DNA from: Puccinellia tenuiflora
Lineage: Eukaryota > Streptophyta > Magnoliopsida > Poales > Poaceae
Length of the DNA: 64,000 nt
Direction: 5' to 3'
NCBI GenBank assembly: GCA_012064385.1
Contig: QRDG01001982.1
Coordinates: forward strand, 71,471-135,470
The notes below the pieces were generated by a model. The model was not told the origin of the DNA. It made no database searches and saw only the letters and a list, made by a program, of their open reading frames with translations. The stretch's first letter is position 1. Each line of letters starts with the position of its first letter. This document shows, piece by piece, positions 44,256 to 58,374 of the stretch. The translations under genes and the position numbers were made by a program.

Positions 44256-46400
44256 TGTGTCGGTTTTCTGTGTCCGACACTATAATTTCTATGTTTCGTG
44301 TAGGTTCCACCTTGTGTGCTGCGAGAAAAAAGATTAATCGCGTCGGTTCCACCTTGTCAGCGACAATTAATTGTGCCCGTTAGGAAAGAATCGCCACCCT
44401 GGAGTTCTGGCACTGTGTATATCCCTACTCCGTTCTCGTTTCAAAATGAGCTAGAGACCGTAGATATGACCAACTGATCTGATATTTTATTGGTGCCGGC
44501 CGGTCCGCTAGCTGAACCTCTTAAATAGTGTAAATCCAGAAGTCACAACATTTTTTGTCGGTCACGGTAGAAATGGATCTCAAATCTTCCGTTCTCCTGT
44601 CAAACGGGTGGTTAATGTTACGAGTTGGGTGCACGCTTGTCTTGATGCTAACGCAAGTATTCGATTCTAAGCTATATCTTATAGTTGTAGATGCTCAGGC
44701 CGGCCGGCAGTATATATCTTCGTTTATTCAGCTCTACACGTAGCTAGACTGAGGATCCGATGCCTCTAGTCTATGTATGATTCCATGACCCAAAAAACCA
44801 AAAAGGAGAATAATAAAAGAGCCGAGAAACTTAATTAAACTGGTAGTACTACAAAATGGCAAGCCATACACTTCGTTAAACCGGCCCCAAAAATGAATAT
44901 GTCTCTATCTTAGCACTAGCAGCTTTCAGGTGTAGGTTTTATAGAGTCAAATGTTCCATCATGCACATGATTAATCAAAATCTCTAAGGACATTCCCACC
45001 TTGATTAATGCCCGGCCAGACATCACATGGACTGAAAATCTGATCTTGTTTGTGTATGTTAGCCACCTTCCACAGCGCAGCCTTACAGATGGCCACCACC
45101 AATTAATCAACTTGCTCAGGAATACATCATATCAACTTTACTCCCGGTCCCTTCTTCACAGAGGTTGACAAGTTCAGAGAATATTTCTATTTCTATGGTG
45201 TTTCGCCAAATTTATATTTATTATATGATAAATAGCAATTAATTTTTGGAGACCGGAGAAGATATACTCCATCTTTTTTCGATTGGTTGAAAATATAGTT
45301 AGAAATATGATATGTATGTCTACAGACTACAGCTTGTTTCAAATTCAGCTTTGCTAAATGATGTTTATTGTAAATATTTATGAAATGAAACAAATTATGA
45401 TGGGAGTACAATGTGATATTTTTGGTAATATTCTTGGTGAGAAAAGAGTTGTGCTTTGGACGCACGACCGGCCGGGCTAGTTGGATATGTAGGCACGTGG
45501 CAGCTTTTGGTGTGTCGATTCGGCAAGTACACATTCCCGTTGCAATGCATGCATGCTCTGCAGAATATGATCCTAAATCACTTTATTCCCATGTTACCTC
45601 GTTGAGCAGAGAATATTACCGGTTCGTACGTAAAATAAGTCACTCGTGCACTATGGCGAGACCAAAGTATCTTAATATCTGATAATTCACGATTCCTAAA
45701 CAAAGAAAACTCTAAAGTAAGTAATTCTTGAAAATGTCAAATGACTAGTGTCAGTGAATATATGCCTATTCGTAAAAATCCGGTATACTCGTCCAAATCC
45801 AACAACCTACTGTAACTACGTAAGGTGCAAGAGATTTCTGTAAAACGCCTGACTCCTACCGTATAGGGCAAGGACTTGTGTGGATAAGGACAACGACCAC
45901 ATGGGATCCGCTTGGTTCTTTGTTTAATAGGTAAAACCGGCAGAAAATTCACTGACCTATCCAGACCCCGTAAAAAATACGGCGTGTGGGTGGTGAATAT
46001 TTTCAGTCCATAATTTTAAATTAGTATTACTACCTCTGTTCCTTATCTTGGTATGATCACCTTACTAGGTCAGATTTCTATTATCTTCACGATCAAGGTA
46101 ATTAATGCACACATAGATCGAGACCAGACACCATGTGTAAAAACATTATCGAAGACATACAACCACGAGAGAATTCGCATATGGCTTTCATGCTCCTAGT
46201 TGATTTAGGTTCATAGTTTAGCCACCAAATACATAGTTGTAATCCTCGTGACATTACCAACGAAAATGTCTCAACGTTGGACATAGAGATATTATACCCA
46301 CACTGGGGCCTAAACATGGGGTACATCGTGTCTTCTCGGTTGTTGGTTTAGATTGAGTTCATCTCTACAAGATCCTTCTATCACCACAATCATCTACGAT
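44256..46400. other. unassigned stretch
   Basis: A duplicated TTTTCTGTGTC near 44255-44275, otherwise no repeat ends or coding motifs. Open frames up to about 110 residues have no recognisable domain. Confidence 0.45.
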
Positions 46401-46830
46401 TACCACTATGTATATACCCTCATATACCAGAGGCCGGCGGCGGTGCTACCAGAGGCTGGCGGTGATGCTTCGTCCGTCTAGCGTTGGTGCTACCAAAGGC
46501 CTGCGGCGATGCTACGAGTGGCCAACGTCGGTGCAACCAAAGGCCCGCGGCGATGCTACCAAAGACTCTCGGCGATGCTACAAGATTGACGTCGGTGAGG
46601 TCTCACCGGAGCCGACCTTCCGACCGACGGAGGCGGTGGGTAAGGGTACATGGTGGTACGAACTGTAGGCGTCCGCGTCAGTGGGCTTCAGTGTGCTTTT
46701 CTTTTCCGTGGCCAGGGCACTTTTTTGCAGGACAGAGGTGGAAGACAAGGGAAACCTGTGATGAACACGTGTCGAACGGTGGAGGTGGGGGATCGGGAGT
46801 TCCGATCCCCCGGGGGACGCTCAGCATGCC
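46401..46830. repeat. second GATGCTACC-rich element end
   Basis: Units GGCGATGCTACCAAAGGC and similar, 46430-46590, then GGGGATCGGGAG and GATCCCCCGGGGGACGCTCA (about 46804), as at 39758. It ends against the LINE tail. Confidence 0.55.
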
Positions 46831-47525
46831 CCTTTTCGAAATGGGAAGCGTAGCCCTGGTCTATGCATCGAAGCGATGCACACAACAGTTTTATTGTGCA
46901 GTTTTAAGAGTTAAGTATGACGTTTACAACTCATGGATTACCCAACATGGCAACATGAATAAGCCAGCGTATAAAAAGTACAAAATACCTCTTTACATCT
47001 TGTAACATATTGGGATGACACCAACCACCATGCCTAAAGATAGCCCAAACGACCGTCACCAGCTGAGTACATCCAATATCCATAAAACTCCGCTGGTCGA
47101 CAGGTAGGAAGGAGCATATGTGGATCCAGTAAACAGATCTGTGCATATCCTATACAAAATTAGCATTGTAGATTTGTTAAAAACAACATCAGTATAACAA
47201 TTCCAAACTGCCCGAAACAAAGCACAAACACTAATTTTAATATGCTTCTTGGGTTTTTTGACACCTCATTATGCCAATTTCCAAACATATTGGTAACATT
47301 GGTTGGATGCGAAATATTAAAAGTAAAGTGAACAACCATCCAAACAAAACGAGCCAACTTGCAAGAGATAAAAAAAATGATCAATTGATTCCGGCGAATC
47401 ACAAAATACACATTTAGTGCATCAAATCCATCTATTTTTTACTAAATTATATGTGGTAAGTATACGTTTTTCAGTAGAGGAATCACATAAAAATCTTTAT
47501 TTCTGGAGGTACCTCAGCTTCCACA
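46831..47525 (-). pseudogene. LINE ORF2 C-terminus (zf-RVT) and 3' UTR, 5' truncated
   Basis: Minus-strand reading from 47525: FLCDSSTEKRILT, then CTKCVFCDSPESIDHFFISC (the Cys/His zinc-binding motif at the end of plant LINE reverse transcriptases), ARFVWMVVHFTFNIS, NMFGNWHNEVSK. After a frame change it reads SVYWIHICSFLPVDQRSFMD (about 47130-47050), which is the usual end of ORF2. Stops and frameshifts are scattered. The 3' end has GTGTGCATCGCTTCGATGCA and a tail CCATTTCGAAAAGG at 46831. Everything upstream of the zinc domain is gone, as is typical of aborted target-primed insertion. Confidence 0.82.
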
Positions 47526-47550
47526 AATTATAGATGTCATACATATAGGA

Positions 47551-47700
47551 ATGCAAGCGGGTTGTGATTAGGGTACCATCTACCCTCCTTAGTACAAAAA
47601 AAATGAACTAACTTTTCAAAATGATGATCACATTGAAAAGTTAGTTCATTTCTTTGAACTAAGGAGGATAAAGGGTACCCTCGTCACTACCCACTTGCAT
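47551..47700. mobile_element. foldback MITE, about 150 bp
   Basis: Two arms of about 70 bp are inverted: ATGCAAGCGGGTTGTGATTA and GGGTACC..CTACCCTCCTTAGT on the left, and the matching inverse on the right ending CCACTTGCAT. The centre AACTTTTCAAAATGATGATC is a short loop. No clear target duplication. Confidence 0.75.
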
Positions 47701-48054
47701 CTCTACATACATATCGCTCTCTACTAGTGGATGATACACATTATGCATCTCAAATCAAATTATGTGATCTCCATCAGCAGTCCTTACTAAATACGAGTTC
47801 TTAAATATGACTGACGATGTTGAATGAAATATATACCTGACATGTGTGCGTGCATGCTTGATCTTGGCCAGGAAGGAGATCCAAGTGCTAAACAACACAG
47901 TGGAGTTTTTCATCGCCGAAAGAAACGAAGCGCCAATTGCAATGGCCGCCACAATCTACCTCCTGATATGCATTGAAATCTCACTAATGCCCAGAGGAAA
48001 GTGGTGTGCGTGCACTTCTTGGGAACATGCTAGACGAAACCACTTTTTACTCAT
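47701..48054. other. unassigned stretch
   Basis: No repeat ends or coding motifs seen. Confidence 0.4.
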
Positions 48055-49440
48055 CCTTGAAACAGGCTTTCGCCCTGCTTTATAAATAAAGCCACAAACG
48101 GCCGAATTGATACAAGGTGGTGAGGAAATCCTCTTACAAAGCAAGTCAAAAGAAATGAAACGAGAGTAGATCGAAGCCCCCAACTCCAAGTCAAGCATGA
48201 AAACCGGAGAAGCCACACCTAACACTAGGCAACCTAGACTACCAAACAGGTACGAGAACGCGCCTCCTGAGAGAACCACCAGACACTATTGCACGGAACA
48301 CACCAAGCCATTGCTGGAGAGGGCCGCCTGCCCTATTGCTCCGGGCCGTGGAGTGCTGATCCTTCCAGCGAACAACGAGGACCGATATCAATGACAACGG
48401 TATCACGTGCAAGAGATAGGAGACCAGCAAAGTCGTCCCATGCCAGAGCCAAAGAAGCTTCACACCAGGAACAAGGCAAACTCTAAGCTGCAACAAACAG
48501 AACCCTGAGCCCCACGACAACGCCCTCAAGAGGGTAACAACGCAGACCGCCGCCACTGCTGAGTCCGAAGTTGGACTAGGGTTTTCACTCGGAACCCTGC
48601 CACGGAGAGGGGACCCACAACGTCGCCCTCAGGAGGGAAATGACGCCGGTAGGCGTCGCCACCGTTGGCGGCAAAGCGCGGAGCTTTCGCTCAGACCCTT
48701 ACCCATGTCACCCATGGGCTGCCGACGCAAACCAACAGGGGGATCAATCTCACCCACTCAAGCTCTCCAATTCTAGACCAGGGAGATGCCATCGTGAAGA
48801 CGGCAACACCTGGATCACCAACTGCCCCTCCGGTTGCTACCCATGTAGCCAAACTGAGGCGCCACCACCGCTGCCACGCTGCCTGCCGCAGAGCTAGACG
48901 TGCAGCCTCTCCATCCGGGGCCGCCGCCCCGGCGTCCACGTTCTCGCACCAACAAGACACTAGCTCTACGAAACGGACATAGACGGACGCTCCCGATCCG
49001 GGCCCGCCTGGCCCGGATCGAGCCCACACGTGACCGGCGGAGGAGAGAGGAGGCAGCCGGGGGGGGGGGGGTGCGAGCATGGTGGATGCGGCGCCTCCGC
49101 ACCACCCACAAGCCACCCCGCAACCCTGGAGCATCGACCAGGCCCAGCACGGCCCAGATCTGGCCGCCACCATCCTCCCATGTCCACTGTCGCCACCGGC
49201 CTCACCGGCCGCAATAACTCACCGCCGCCGGGCTTCCATCCCTGCCAAGAGTTGTGTCGTCCCTTCAACTGAGAAACCCACTAGAAAGCACCACTACCTG
49301 AAGGAACCACACAGCGAAGCCCTCTGTGCGTCGGGTAAAAGACCCACCGCCACCGACACTTCTCATGGGCTTTGCCCCGACAACAATTGGGGAGGAAGGC
49401 TAGAGAGGAGGAGGGAGAGAAGGCCGGCGAGGGGGGGGGG
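48055..49440 (-). repeat. LINE-type 3' UTR (minus)
   Basis: The minus strand ends TTTATAAAGCAGGGCGAAAG, then CCTGTTTCAAGG at about 48055, a common 3' tail type of grass non-LTR elements. Upstream it is GC-rich with GACAACGCCCTCAAGAGGGT repeated as CAACGTCGCCCTCAGGAGGG (48520, 48630). A poly-G run lies near 49060 and another near 49430. Long open frames are compositional. Confidence 0.5.
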
Positions 49441-49446
49441 GCGTCT

Positions 49447-49575
49447 CGGTCGCGAGAGTCAATCCTCATGAAACTCCCGCAACTGGGTTATACCTCCCAA
49501 CCACGAGAGTCAATCCTCATCAAACTAGGTTATACCTCCCAGCCACGAGAGTCAATCCACATGAAACTCAACTGA
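49447..49575. repeat. ~40-52-bp tandem repeat, three copies
   Basis: CGAGAGTCAATCCTCATGAA, AACTRGGTTATACCTCCCA units starting at about 49451, 49504 and 49546. Confidence 0.8.
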
Positions 49576-50743
49576 TTTAGTGTACAAGTAGATGATACCT
49601 CCGAGGCATTGATGCATAACGAATAAATGACACCGTGACGACGAGTTGACCAACACTAAGAAGGAGCGGGGAATCTCTTGGAAGGAGCAGCTGCTTCTAG
49701 ATCCCATCAACATGAAGAGGGAGAGAGGCCGCCTCTAGGTCTAGAAGGGTTCCATAATATTCAGGAACGTTCGGGGGGGGGGGGGGGTAGGAAGCTAGGT
49801 CGGGGGACATCTAATCCTGGGTCGCTTAACATCCTTTGTACCAAGGGGGTGATGCATGAATACATGTCTCCTTCGTTGTTACTAGGGACACACTTGCCCT
49901 TCGTACCCTTCTCGATCTTTACGCTGACGTCATAGCTGTTAGTGACATGCATGGGCTTGGGGGTGTCCTCGGATAGTCCGCCTCATCGACATGTTGCTTC
50001 TCTTTGGGGGCTAATCCGGCCTCCATGACGAACTCAGCCAAGACGCATAGGAGCACCCTGTTATCTTTGTTAATGAAGCGGTCCAATGGAACATGAGCGG
50101 CGTGTGCGTCCATCTCAATGAAGTACTCACCGATGGCGCTTGCCAAGTCCTCATCGGCTTTCGCCACCACTATTGCGGCTTCCACGTAAGCCTTGTACTC
50201 AATGTGGCACAACAGAGCTCCTTGGATTTTAAGAATGATTTATCCACCTCGTCGCAATGCCTCCCGATCCCCTGTTGCAGACTCGGTGGAATGAAGATGA
50301 GGAGGATCCTAGATCGGTGGTGTATCGACGAGAAGACAGGGGCATGTACTGCGTCCGATGCGGACAACCATACGATCACGCACATGCAGTGCGAACGACA
50401 CGACATCCATGCATCGTACGCGAGGAAGATGCAATATAGAAGGGAGAGGAACATGTGAGAAATGGATATGAATGACCAAGAAAGGAGTGGACCGAACTAG
50501 TGGAGTTAACTGGCGTCTACACGAGTGCGTTGTAGATATAGGAGAGTACATTCCCGTGAAGGGAGGGGATGACACATGTGAAAGGACGGGATGGGCAGGA
50601 GAAGTTGGGGCACGAAAATGGCGACGGCGACTCTGGCCCATGGGCCGCCTGAATATCCATACGCCCGTTAGATAATAGGGCTGTCACTGGGGTCGGTTAC
50701 CACTGACCAAGCCCTCTAATGGGTTTTATGTGCCACCAGTTAT
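49576..50743. other. unassigned stretch with one minus-strand open frame
   Basis: The frame at 50212-49919 (minus) includes AAIVVAKADEDLASAIGEYF and AAHVPLDRFINKDN, protein-like in composition, but it begins at TTG and I do not recognise it. A poly-G run lies near 49775. The rest holds nothing recognisable. Confidence 0.35.
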
Positions 50744-50950
50744 CTCATCAGATTTGACCAGACCGCAAGGATTTGGGTTGATATTTGCTGACAGACCATT
50801 CTAGGACCTTCTTCAGTGGTACGAGTGACCGTGCCACTAGTCAGAGATGTTGGCTCATCAGATATGACCAGACCGTAAGGATTTAGGCTGATATCCGCTG
50901 ACAAGGATTCATTCTAGGCCTTCTTCAGCAGTGGTACGAGTGATCATTAA
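50744..50950. repeat. direct duplication, ~105-bp step
   Basis: TCATCAGATTTGACCAGACC ... GGTACGAGTGA at about 50745 and again at about 50850, with about 85% identity by eye. Confidence 0.8.
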
Positions 50951-51249
50951 CGAGCATCATCATTGACCGGTCAGACAGCTGAATCCAATGGTCAGTAATG
51001 CATGGCTTATTCTACCAAAAACAAGCATCATTGGAGGTCGCCACTAACGGGTCTCTTAAATCCCGTAGGCGTTGTGGAGTCCATAAACTGATATTCTGTA
51101 TTAGTGGAGAGAGTATGTTGGAGGAAGGTGGTGACTTGCCCACAATGGCATTTGGTCCAATAGAAGAAAAGTGCAAAAATCACAAGTACAAGATCTAGTA
51201 GGCATGACCATACCATCAATCTGTACAACACACCATATATGTATGAACA

Positions 51250-52376
51250 CTTAAACCATCCGCCCCGCGAAAACCCAGCCTGACTCGATCTGAACCACCC
51301 CAACCTTATCACTTTCTCCCACCATCTTCCTGCCTAACTCCCGCACGAACCATCTAAAAAAATCCCCACGAACTCCTGCCGGACCTCGTCCATGTCGCCA
51401 GCACTGGACCGCCCCAGCGCCTCTGAGCGCAACCCCCGCCCTCCCACAACAGCGCGCCGCCGGTAGGATCCCCAGACCCACCGCGCGCCGCCGGGAGGCT
51501 CCCCGTCTCCACCGCGCGCCGCCGGCGGCCCTACCTCCACGTGCGCCGCCGGGACCCACACCTCCTGCCCGGTGCGCACCCTGCTCGTCTCAGGCGCGCC
51601 GCCCACACTCCTCCCCAGCGAGTGCCTCCCCAACTCCTCCCGACGAGCGCCCTGCTCGTCTCCGGCCGCCTCCGCCACCCGGCGTCCTCCACCGCGCGCA
51701 TCTGCTCCATCCTCCGACCTCCACCACACGTGCCGGCAGCTGCTCCAACCTCCTCCACCGCGCGCACCTGCCTCCTGCAATGCACGCGGGACCTCCGGCT
51801 TCCATGGCGCGTGAGAATCCCATCTCTTCCGACAGAGCGCCACCGGAGCAGCGGGACCGCCCTCGTCCGTGAGCTGCTGCGGACGCAGGCCATCCCACCA
51901 CCACGGCCATGGAGTTCACCCGAGCCGCCATGGGAGTCCATCGTGCGGCGACCCTGGGGTTCACTTCGAAGATGTCGGCGTGACGATGCTTGAAGTGTAG
52001 GGCTTCCAGCACTGCGATACATGAAGTGCAGAAATAGATTGCAGTGAAGTTTGGAGAGATGAATATGTGAAGTTTAGAGACAAAAAAATATGGTGGTCAA
52101 CTCAGATATTCATTTGTAAAATTTCTGTGAAGTTCACCTATGTGATGAGCGAAGTTCAAAAAAATGCTTAGCCGAGAAGTTCATTTGCAAAAATTTGTGA
52201 AGTTCACTTAAGTGACGAGCGAAGTTCAGAAAAAATTAAGTCAGCGGAGAAGTTCATTTGTGAAATTTCTGGGAAGTTCACTTATGTGACGACTGAAGTT
52301 CACTTCTGTCACGGGCGAAGTTCAAAAGTGTTGTAAAATAGTTATTCTTAAGGGGGTTGTAGAATAGCTGAGTTAT
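51250..52376. mobile_element. GAAGTTC-rich element, right terminus (type C1)
   Basis: A GC-rich arm (51250-52010) is followed by repeated GTGAAGTTCACTTAAGTGAC units. It ends AGTTATTCTTAAGGGGGTTGTAGAATAGCT near 52370. The inverse of this end matches the sequence at 55114, so the two are ends of the same family in opposite orientation. Open frames in the GC arm are compositional. Likely a Mutator-like or foldback type; the superfamily is not proven. Confidence 0.45.
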
Positions 52377-52397
52377 ATATATATATATAACTCAGCT
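52366..52397. repeat. palindrome AGCTGAGTTATA...TATAACTCAGCT
   Basis: A 32-bp palindrome at the junction of the C1 terminus and element B, with a TA core. It could be the product of insertion into a TA run next to an element end. Confidence 0.75.
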
Positions 52398-54990
52398 AAA
52401 TAGGAACTGGTTTCTATTTAAGCTAAACAGGGAATCAAGTGAGCTCTGCGGCACTGTTGAGGGAACTTCCAGTATATTAACATGTGAACTTCCACACGTA
52501 ACACATTGATTCTCTACCTTCGCGGGAAAATTTTCTAGAGCGATTTTTGATCCGCTTATCGGACAGATGCATACGATATACCGTTGGATAGCTATCGAAT
52601 TTATGAAACTTTTTCATTTTCACAGGTTTTTGAAATTAGTTACGGTTTTTAAAGAATTTCAAATATACTAACACTATTTTCACGACTGTATAGTATTTTG
52701 GTCACCATTTGCAAACCGTTAATCGGATTGATTCAAATGATACGCCGTTAAAAAGCAATGAAAAATCCGCAACTTTGTTATCTCACGTGTTTTTTCAAAA
52801 TTCTTTACGGTTTAAGAGCAGTTTTAAATATACATAATTCTATTGTTTTAGAATTCCCGTTTTTTCTGGACTTCCAAAGAATCAGAAGTGGACTACTAAA
52901 GCTATTTAACTGAACTTCTGTTTCCTATTATTTTTTAAAGTGAGGTTTTTTATTTACGGTGAACTTCTAAAATTCATCACATGTGAACTTTATTTTATAA
53001 AAACAGTGCAGATGATCTGAAACTGCCGAATTAAGATAAAATGAATTTCTTTTTTCTAGAATGATGTGAACGCTTGTTTCCGTTTGAATGAATTTCTAAA
53101 ATTCATCAAGTGAACTTCGTTTTGCAAAAATATAAATATTTTTTTACTTGTGAACAAATTTGAAGAGTGAACTTTGGAAGTGTCCGAAGTGAACTTCTAA
53201 ATTAGTTATGGTTTTTAAAGAATTTTAAATATAATAACACTATTTTCGTGATCGTACTGTATTTTGGTCGCCATTTTCAAAACATTTATCGGATTGATGC
53301 AAATGATATGCCGTTGGAAAGCTATGAAAAATCCGCAACTTTGCTATCTCATTCAGGTTTTCAAAATTCTTTGCGGTTTAAGAGAATTTTTAAATATATA
53401 TAATTCTATTGTTTTGTAATTCTTGTTTTTCTGGACTTCCAAAGAATCCGAAGTGAACTTCGAAAAAAAATAGTGGACTACTAAAGCTATTTAAGTGAAC
53501 TTCCGTTTCCTATTATTTTTTTAAGTGGGTTTTTTTGTATACGGTGAACTTCTAGAATTCATCACATGTGAACTTCATTTTACATAAAAAAGTGAACCTT
53601 TTTTTACTCGGGAATGAATTTGATTATTTTTTGTGACTAAAAATGTGAACCTCCACAATGGATGATCAGAACTCTCAATTTTTAATACTTCATCGTGGTG
53701 TATTGAACTTTTCCTTCAAGTATAAATGAACTTCAGAAGGCACGCCCCGCTTCACTTTTAATGAAACCAACACGCGGCTAAAACTTACTCTTATAGAAAT
53801 ATAAAGTGAACTTCATTTTTTGAGTGAACCAGCACGTGGAAGAAGGGAAAAAAATTAGCCAAAACCCACGACCGATATGGTTCACTTCCAACACACTAGG
53901 AGTTCAGTTGTGATACATGAGAAGCAGGGCAGTGATGTTGACTACCAAGGCTGCTAAACTTCGCCGAGCAGTTAACTGAACTTCATATGAGCGGTTGACT
54001 AAACTTGAACTTGAGAGTAGGCGAGGCTGCTGCCTGGTGGGTTGACCATGGCGTCCGCAACCAGGAGGTGGGGTCTTCGTCGAGAACATGAAAGTCCCGC
54101 CGGCGTCGGAGTCCATAGGCGGGCGGCCAGCGAACGCAGTCCATGGTAGGGGCAAACGCCATATCCTGTCACACTGGGCGTGTGGGGATGAAGCAGGGCT
54201 GGATCCTCCCGGCGCCGACCAGAGAGGAGGTGGAGGCCGCTCGCAGTGTGTGGCGGAGGTTGCTTGCGGCGGCCTGTGGTGGGAGGCGGATGCGCGCACG
54301 GCTGGGTGGTGGGAGGCGCTCGCGGCGGCGCGGGGTGGGACTCGGAGGTGCTCGCGGCGGCGCTTACTGGGAGGCGGAGGTGCTTGCGGGAGGCACGCGG
54401 GGCAGCGTCCTCGCTGTGGATGGGAGGAGTCGCGGCCAACGGTGGGAGAGGAGGGGGTGCGTCCTGGCCACCGGTGGGGGAGTAGAGCGGACGCCGCGGC
54501 CGCCGGTGGTCGAGGGGTGGGGCGCCACGGATGCCGGTGGGGGAGGGGAGGGTTGCCACGATTGCCGGTGGGGGCGAAGAGCGAGCGCCACGGTCGCCGG
54601 TGGGGGAGGAGCCGCACCCGCGCAGGAAGCCAGGGAGGTGGGCGGCGTGGCACATGGGAGATGATGCGGAGCTAGCGGGCTGCGCCATGGAGGAGGGAGG
54701 GCAGCACCAGTGCAAGCCAGGGGCAGCACGCGATGGCCTCCGGCGGGGTAGAAGGCGGGGCGGGATCTGGGGGCGCTCCGACCGCCAGGGACGACAGGTG
54801 ATGCATCGGTCGCCGGGAAGGACAGGGGGCGTGGCAGTGGAGTTCGGGGTCGGGTCGGGGTAGGTGGCTACCGTAGTTAGGTGCGGGGGAGAACGAAGGT
54901 GGTTTCTTAGGGGTACGGGTCGGGTTTGTCCCAAAACTGGAATAGTTCCTGTTTAGTTAAACAGGGAACTCTTAAGGTAGTCTTAGGGTT
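52390..54990. mobile_element. GAACTTC-rich element B with related termini
   Basis: The left end has CTAAATAGGAACTGG and CTAAACAGGGAA. The right end (54942-54998) has the inverse TTCCTGTTTAG twice. Inside is a GAACTTC-rich, AT-rich half (52460-53990) with about three diverged copies of a 175-bp repeat (core GGATTGATGCAAATGATATG, CCGTTGGAAAGCTATGAAAA), and a GC-rich arm (54030-54920). No transposase seen. The TSD is not clear because both sides are (TA)n. Confidence 0.5.
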
Positions 54991-55009
54991 AGGTTCCTGT
55001 TTAGTCCTG

Positions 55010-56487
<1,478 letters not shown>

Positions 56488-56502
56488 AAAAAAGGCTACC
56501 CC

Positions 56503-58192
56503 GTGGATGATGTCGGGGAGATGAAACAATATGAGCTACATCAGCCAATGAAGAACATGTCCTTCAAGGTGGCGGTCGGCACTGCTTTACCTTGTCTACC
56601 TGCATCACTCCACCATGGGCATCCGATTCCAGCTGGCTATGCTCGTGTCACGGTGGATCACCTAGTGGAGGGGTATGAGGACCTAGAGATTGACATCGCT
56701 ACACTTGAAGGGGATACGAAACTAGGAGATGTCAAGCGCCATATCATTCTATGGCAAAAGAAATACATCAAGTTTCCAGACTCGGCGCCAAGGCCACCGA
56801 CTTGTCAGCCAACGCCGCCCCAGCCTAGTCCACCTTCGGCACGTCAGCCAACGCCGGCTCCCCCTAGTCTACCTCCTATGCGTCAGCCAACGCCGGATCC
56901 CCGTAGTCCAACTCCGGCGCGTCAGCCAACGCCGGCTCCCCCTAGTCCACCTCCGGCGCGTCAGCCAACGCCGGCTCCCCCTAGTCCACCTCCGGCGCGT
57001 CAGCCAACGCCGGCTCCCCCTTGTCCACCTCCGGCGCGTCAGCAGGGGCTAAAGCGGAAGAACATGGCCACCCCTAGTACTACTCAGAGAAAGACTCCAA
57101 AACAGTCGAGCATCACTTCAAAGCTTATTTGATACAGATTGAAATGGACGAATTGTTTCAGTTATACAATCAGCGCGCCCTCGACAAATCTATCCTCGGT
57201 TGCTATGTTCTGTAAGTGATTTATTTCTGTAATAAATTAAGTCTGTAGCTCAACTCGTTCATTGCCTGTAATATATTATCCTAACTAGCTATATTCTTTT
57301 ATACGCTATTATGCAGAATGAAGATGCTCGAATGCAAAAGAAAATAGTGTCTATGACATTGGGTTCATTGACCCATATATCATCAATGAACATACGTTAC
57401 ACGAGCACCCCAAAGACGTGGAGCATGATCTGTACACCTTTTTAGTTGAGAATCATTTCTGTAAGGAAATACTATTTCCTTACAACTTCAAGTGAGTGTT
57501 TCTGTCTTGTACACATTCTTTTTTGCTTACTCGATGTTAAGTGTAATTGATGAGTTATGCAAATGTAAACGTCCGCAGTTTTCACTGGATTTTGCTAAGC
57601 ATTGAACCTGACAAGTCACGAGTTGAAGTCATGGACTCATTAAATAGGGACCAAAAGCAGTGGAGCGACATGAAAGCAATGCTCCAGAAGTAATTTCAAT
57701 CATTTTCGCGTTATATCGGCCTCTTTCGTTCATTTCCTGATATCAAGTAATTAATAACTTTTTTGTTCATTTTGTTTGCCGAGCAGGTGTTGGACACGGT
57801 TCAAAAAGAAAATACAAGGTCCATTCGAGGATGAGCTAACTTATCAAACGGTGAAAGGTTTGGAGCAGCCACGGGGGACTCATTTATGTGGATTCTACGT
57901 TTGCGAGTACATTCGGTCGTTAACCAGTGAGCGGAAAGCTGATACGAACTTACTTCAAGTACGTAAACAATATTCATAGTTTTATTTTATTAACATCAAT
58001 TGTGTCCAGTTTCATTCAACTTATAGATATATATCCATATTTATCTCCTTCTTAAAGATCATGAATATACGGGAGAAGCTCCTACCAGACGAACGTATAC
58101 GAGGAATTTAAGAGGAATTGGCGGGATTTCTGTTGAAGGAGGTCATTGATAGCAAGGGATAACATCATGCGAAGGACGATGAGCTAATTTAG
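56503..58192 (+). pseudogene. CACTA Ulp1-like (C48 peptidase) gene, 5' truncated, broken
   Basis: The first part (56503-57132) reads ELHQPMKNMSFKVAVGTALP, HPIPAGYARVTVDHLVEGYE and DVKRHIILWQKKYIKFP. This is the domain that precedes the protease in CACTA proteins (DUF8039-like, by recollection). A proline-rich linker of six 13-residue repeats follows. Next exons: MDELFQLYNQRALDKSILGC (57144-57210, donor TCT|GTAAGT); a piece with YDIGFIDPYIINEHTLHEH (about 57355); FHWILLSIEPDKSRVEVMDS (about 57580-57640, with the catalytic His and Asp); WTRFKKKI...GTHLCGFYVCEYIRSL (57787-57959, with the catalytic Cys); and a helical tail (58058-58192). Breaks are a frameshift before 57130, a frameshift near 57345, and TAA codons in the tail (about 58109 and 58160). 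Known homologues cleave SUMO-type conjugates; here it is inactive. Confidence 0.78.
56804..57042 (+). repeat. 39-bp coding minisatellite (six units)
   Basis: Units start at 56804, 56843, 56882, 56921, 56960 and 56999 with GTCAGCCAACGCCGGCTCCC. They encode RQPTPAPPSPPPA-like blocks in the CACTA protein linker. The last three are nearly identical, so copy number changed recently. Confidence 0.95.
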
Positions 58193-58374
58193 TGATCTCA
58201 ATGTAATTAAATAGTTGTATATATCAAATTTTATATATGTATACTCGCAAGATATCGAATATTATATATATACATCAACGTGTGTACTGTGTGTATGTAC
58301 GTACTAGCGTATAATATGTGTACGGAAACATGTTTGAAATTAAAATGAAACACAAATTAAAAAAAAAAACACAA

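Noticed and set aside
48190..49470. Open frames up to 160 codons as genes
   Set aside because: Same GC-rich LINE-type 3' UTR pattern, with poly-G runs; no domain.
51250..54920. Long minus- and plus-strand frames (up to about 300 codons) as genes
   Set aside because: Pro/Ser/Ala- or Gly/Arg-rich readings in all phases of GC-rich arms, no motif, no conserved start; part of the GAACTTC element complex.
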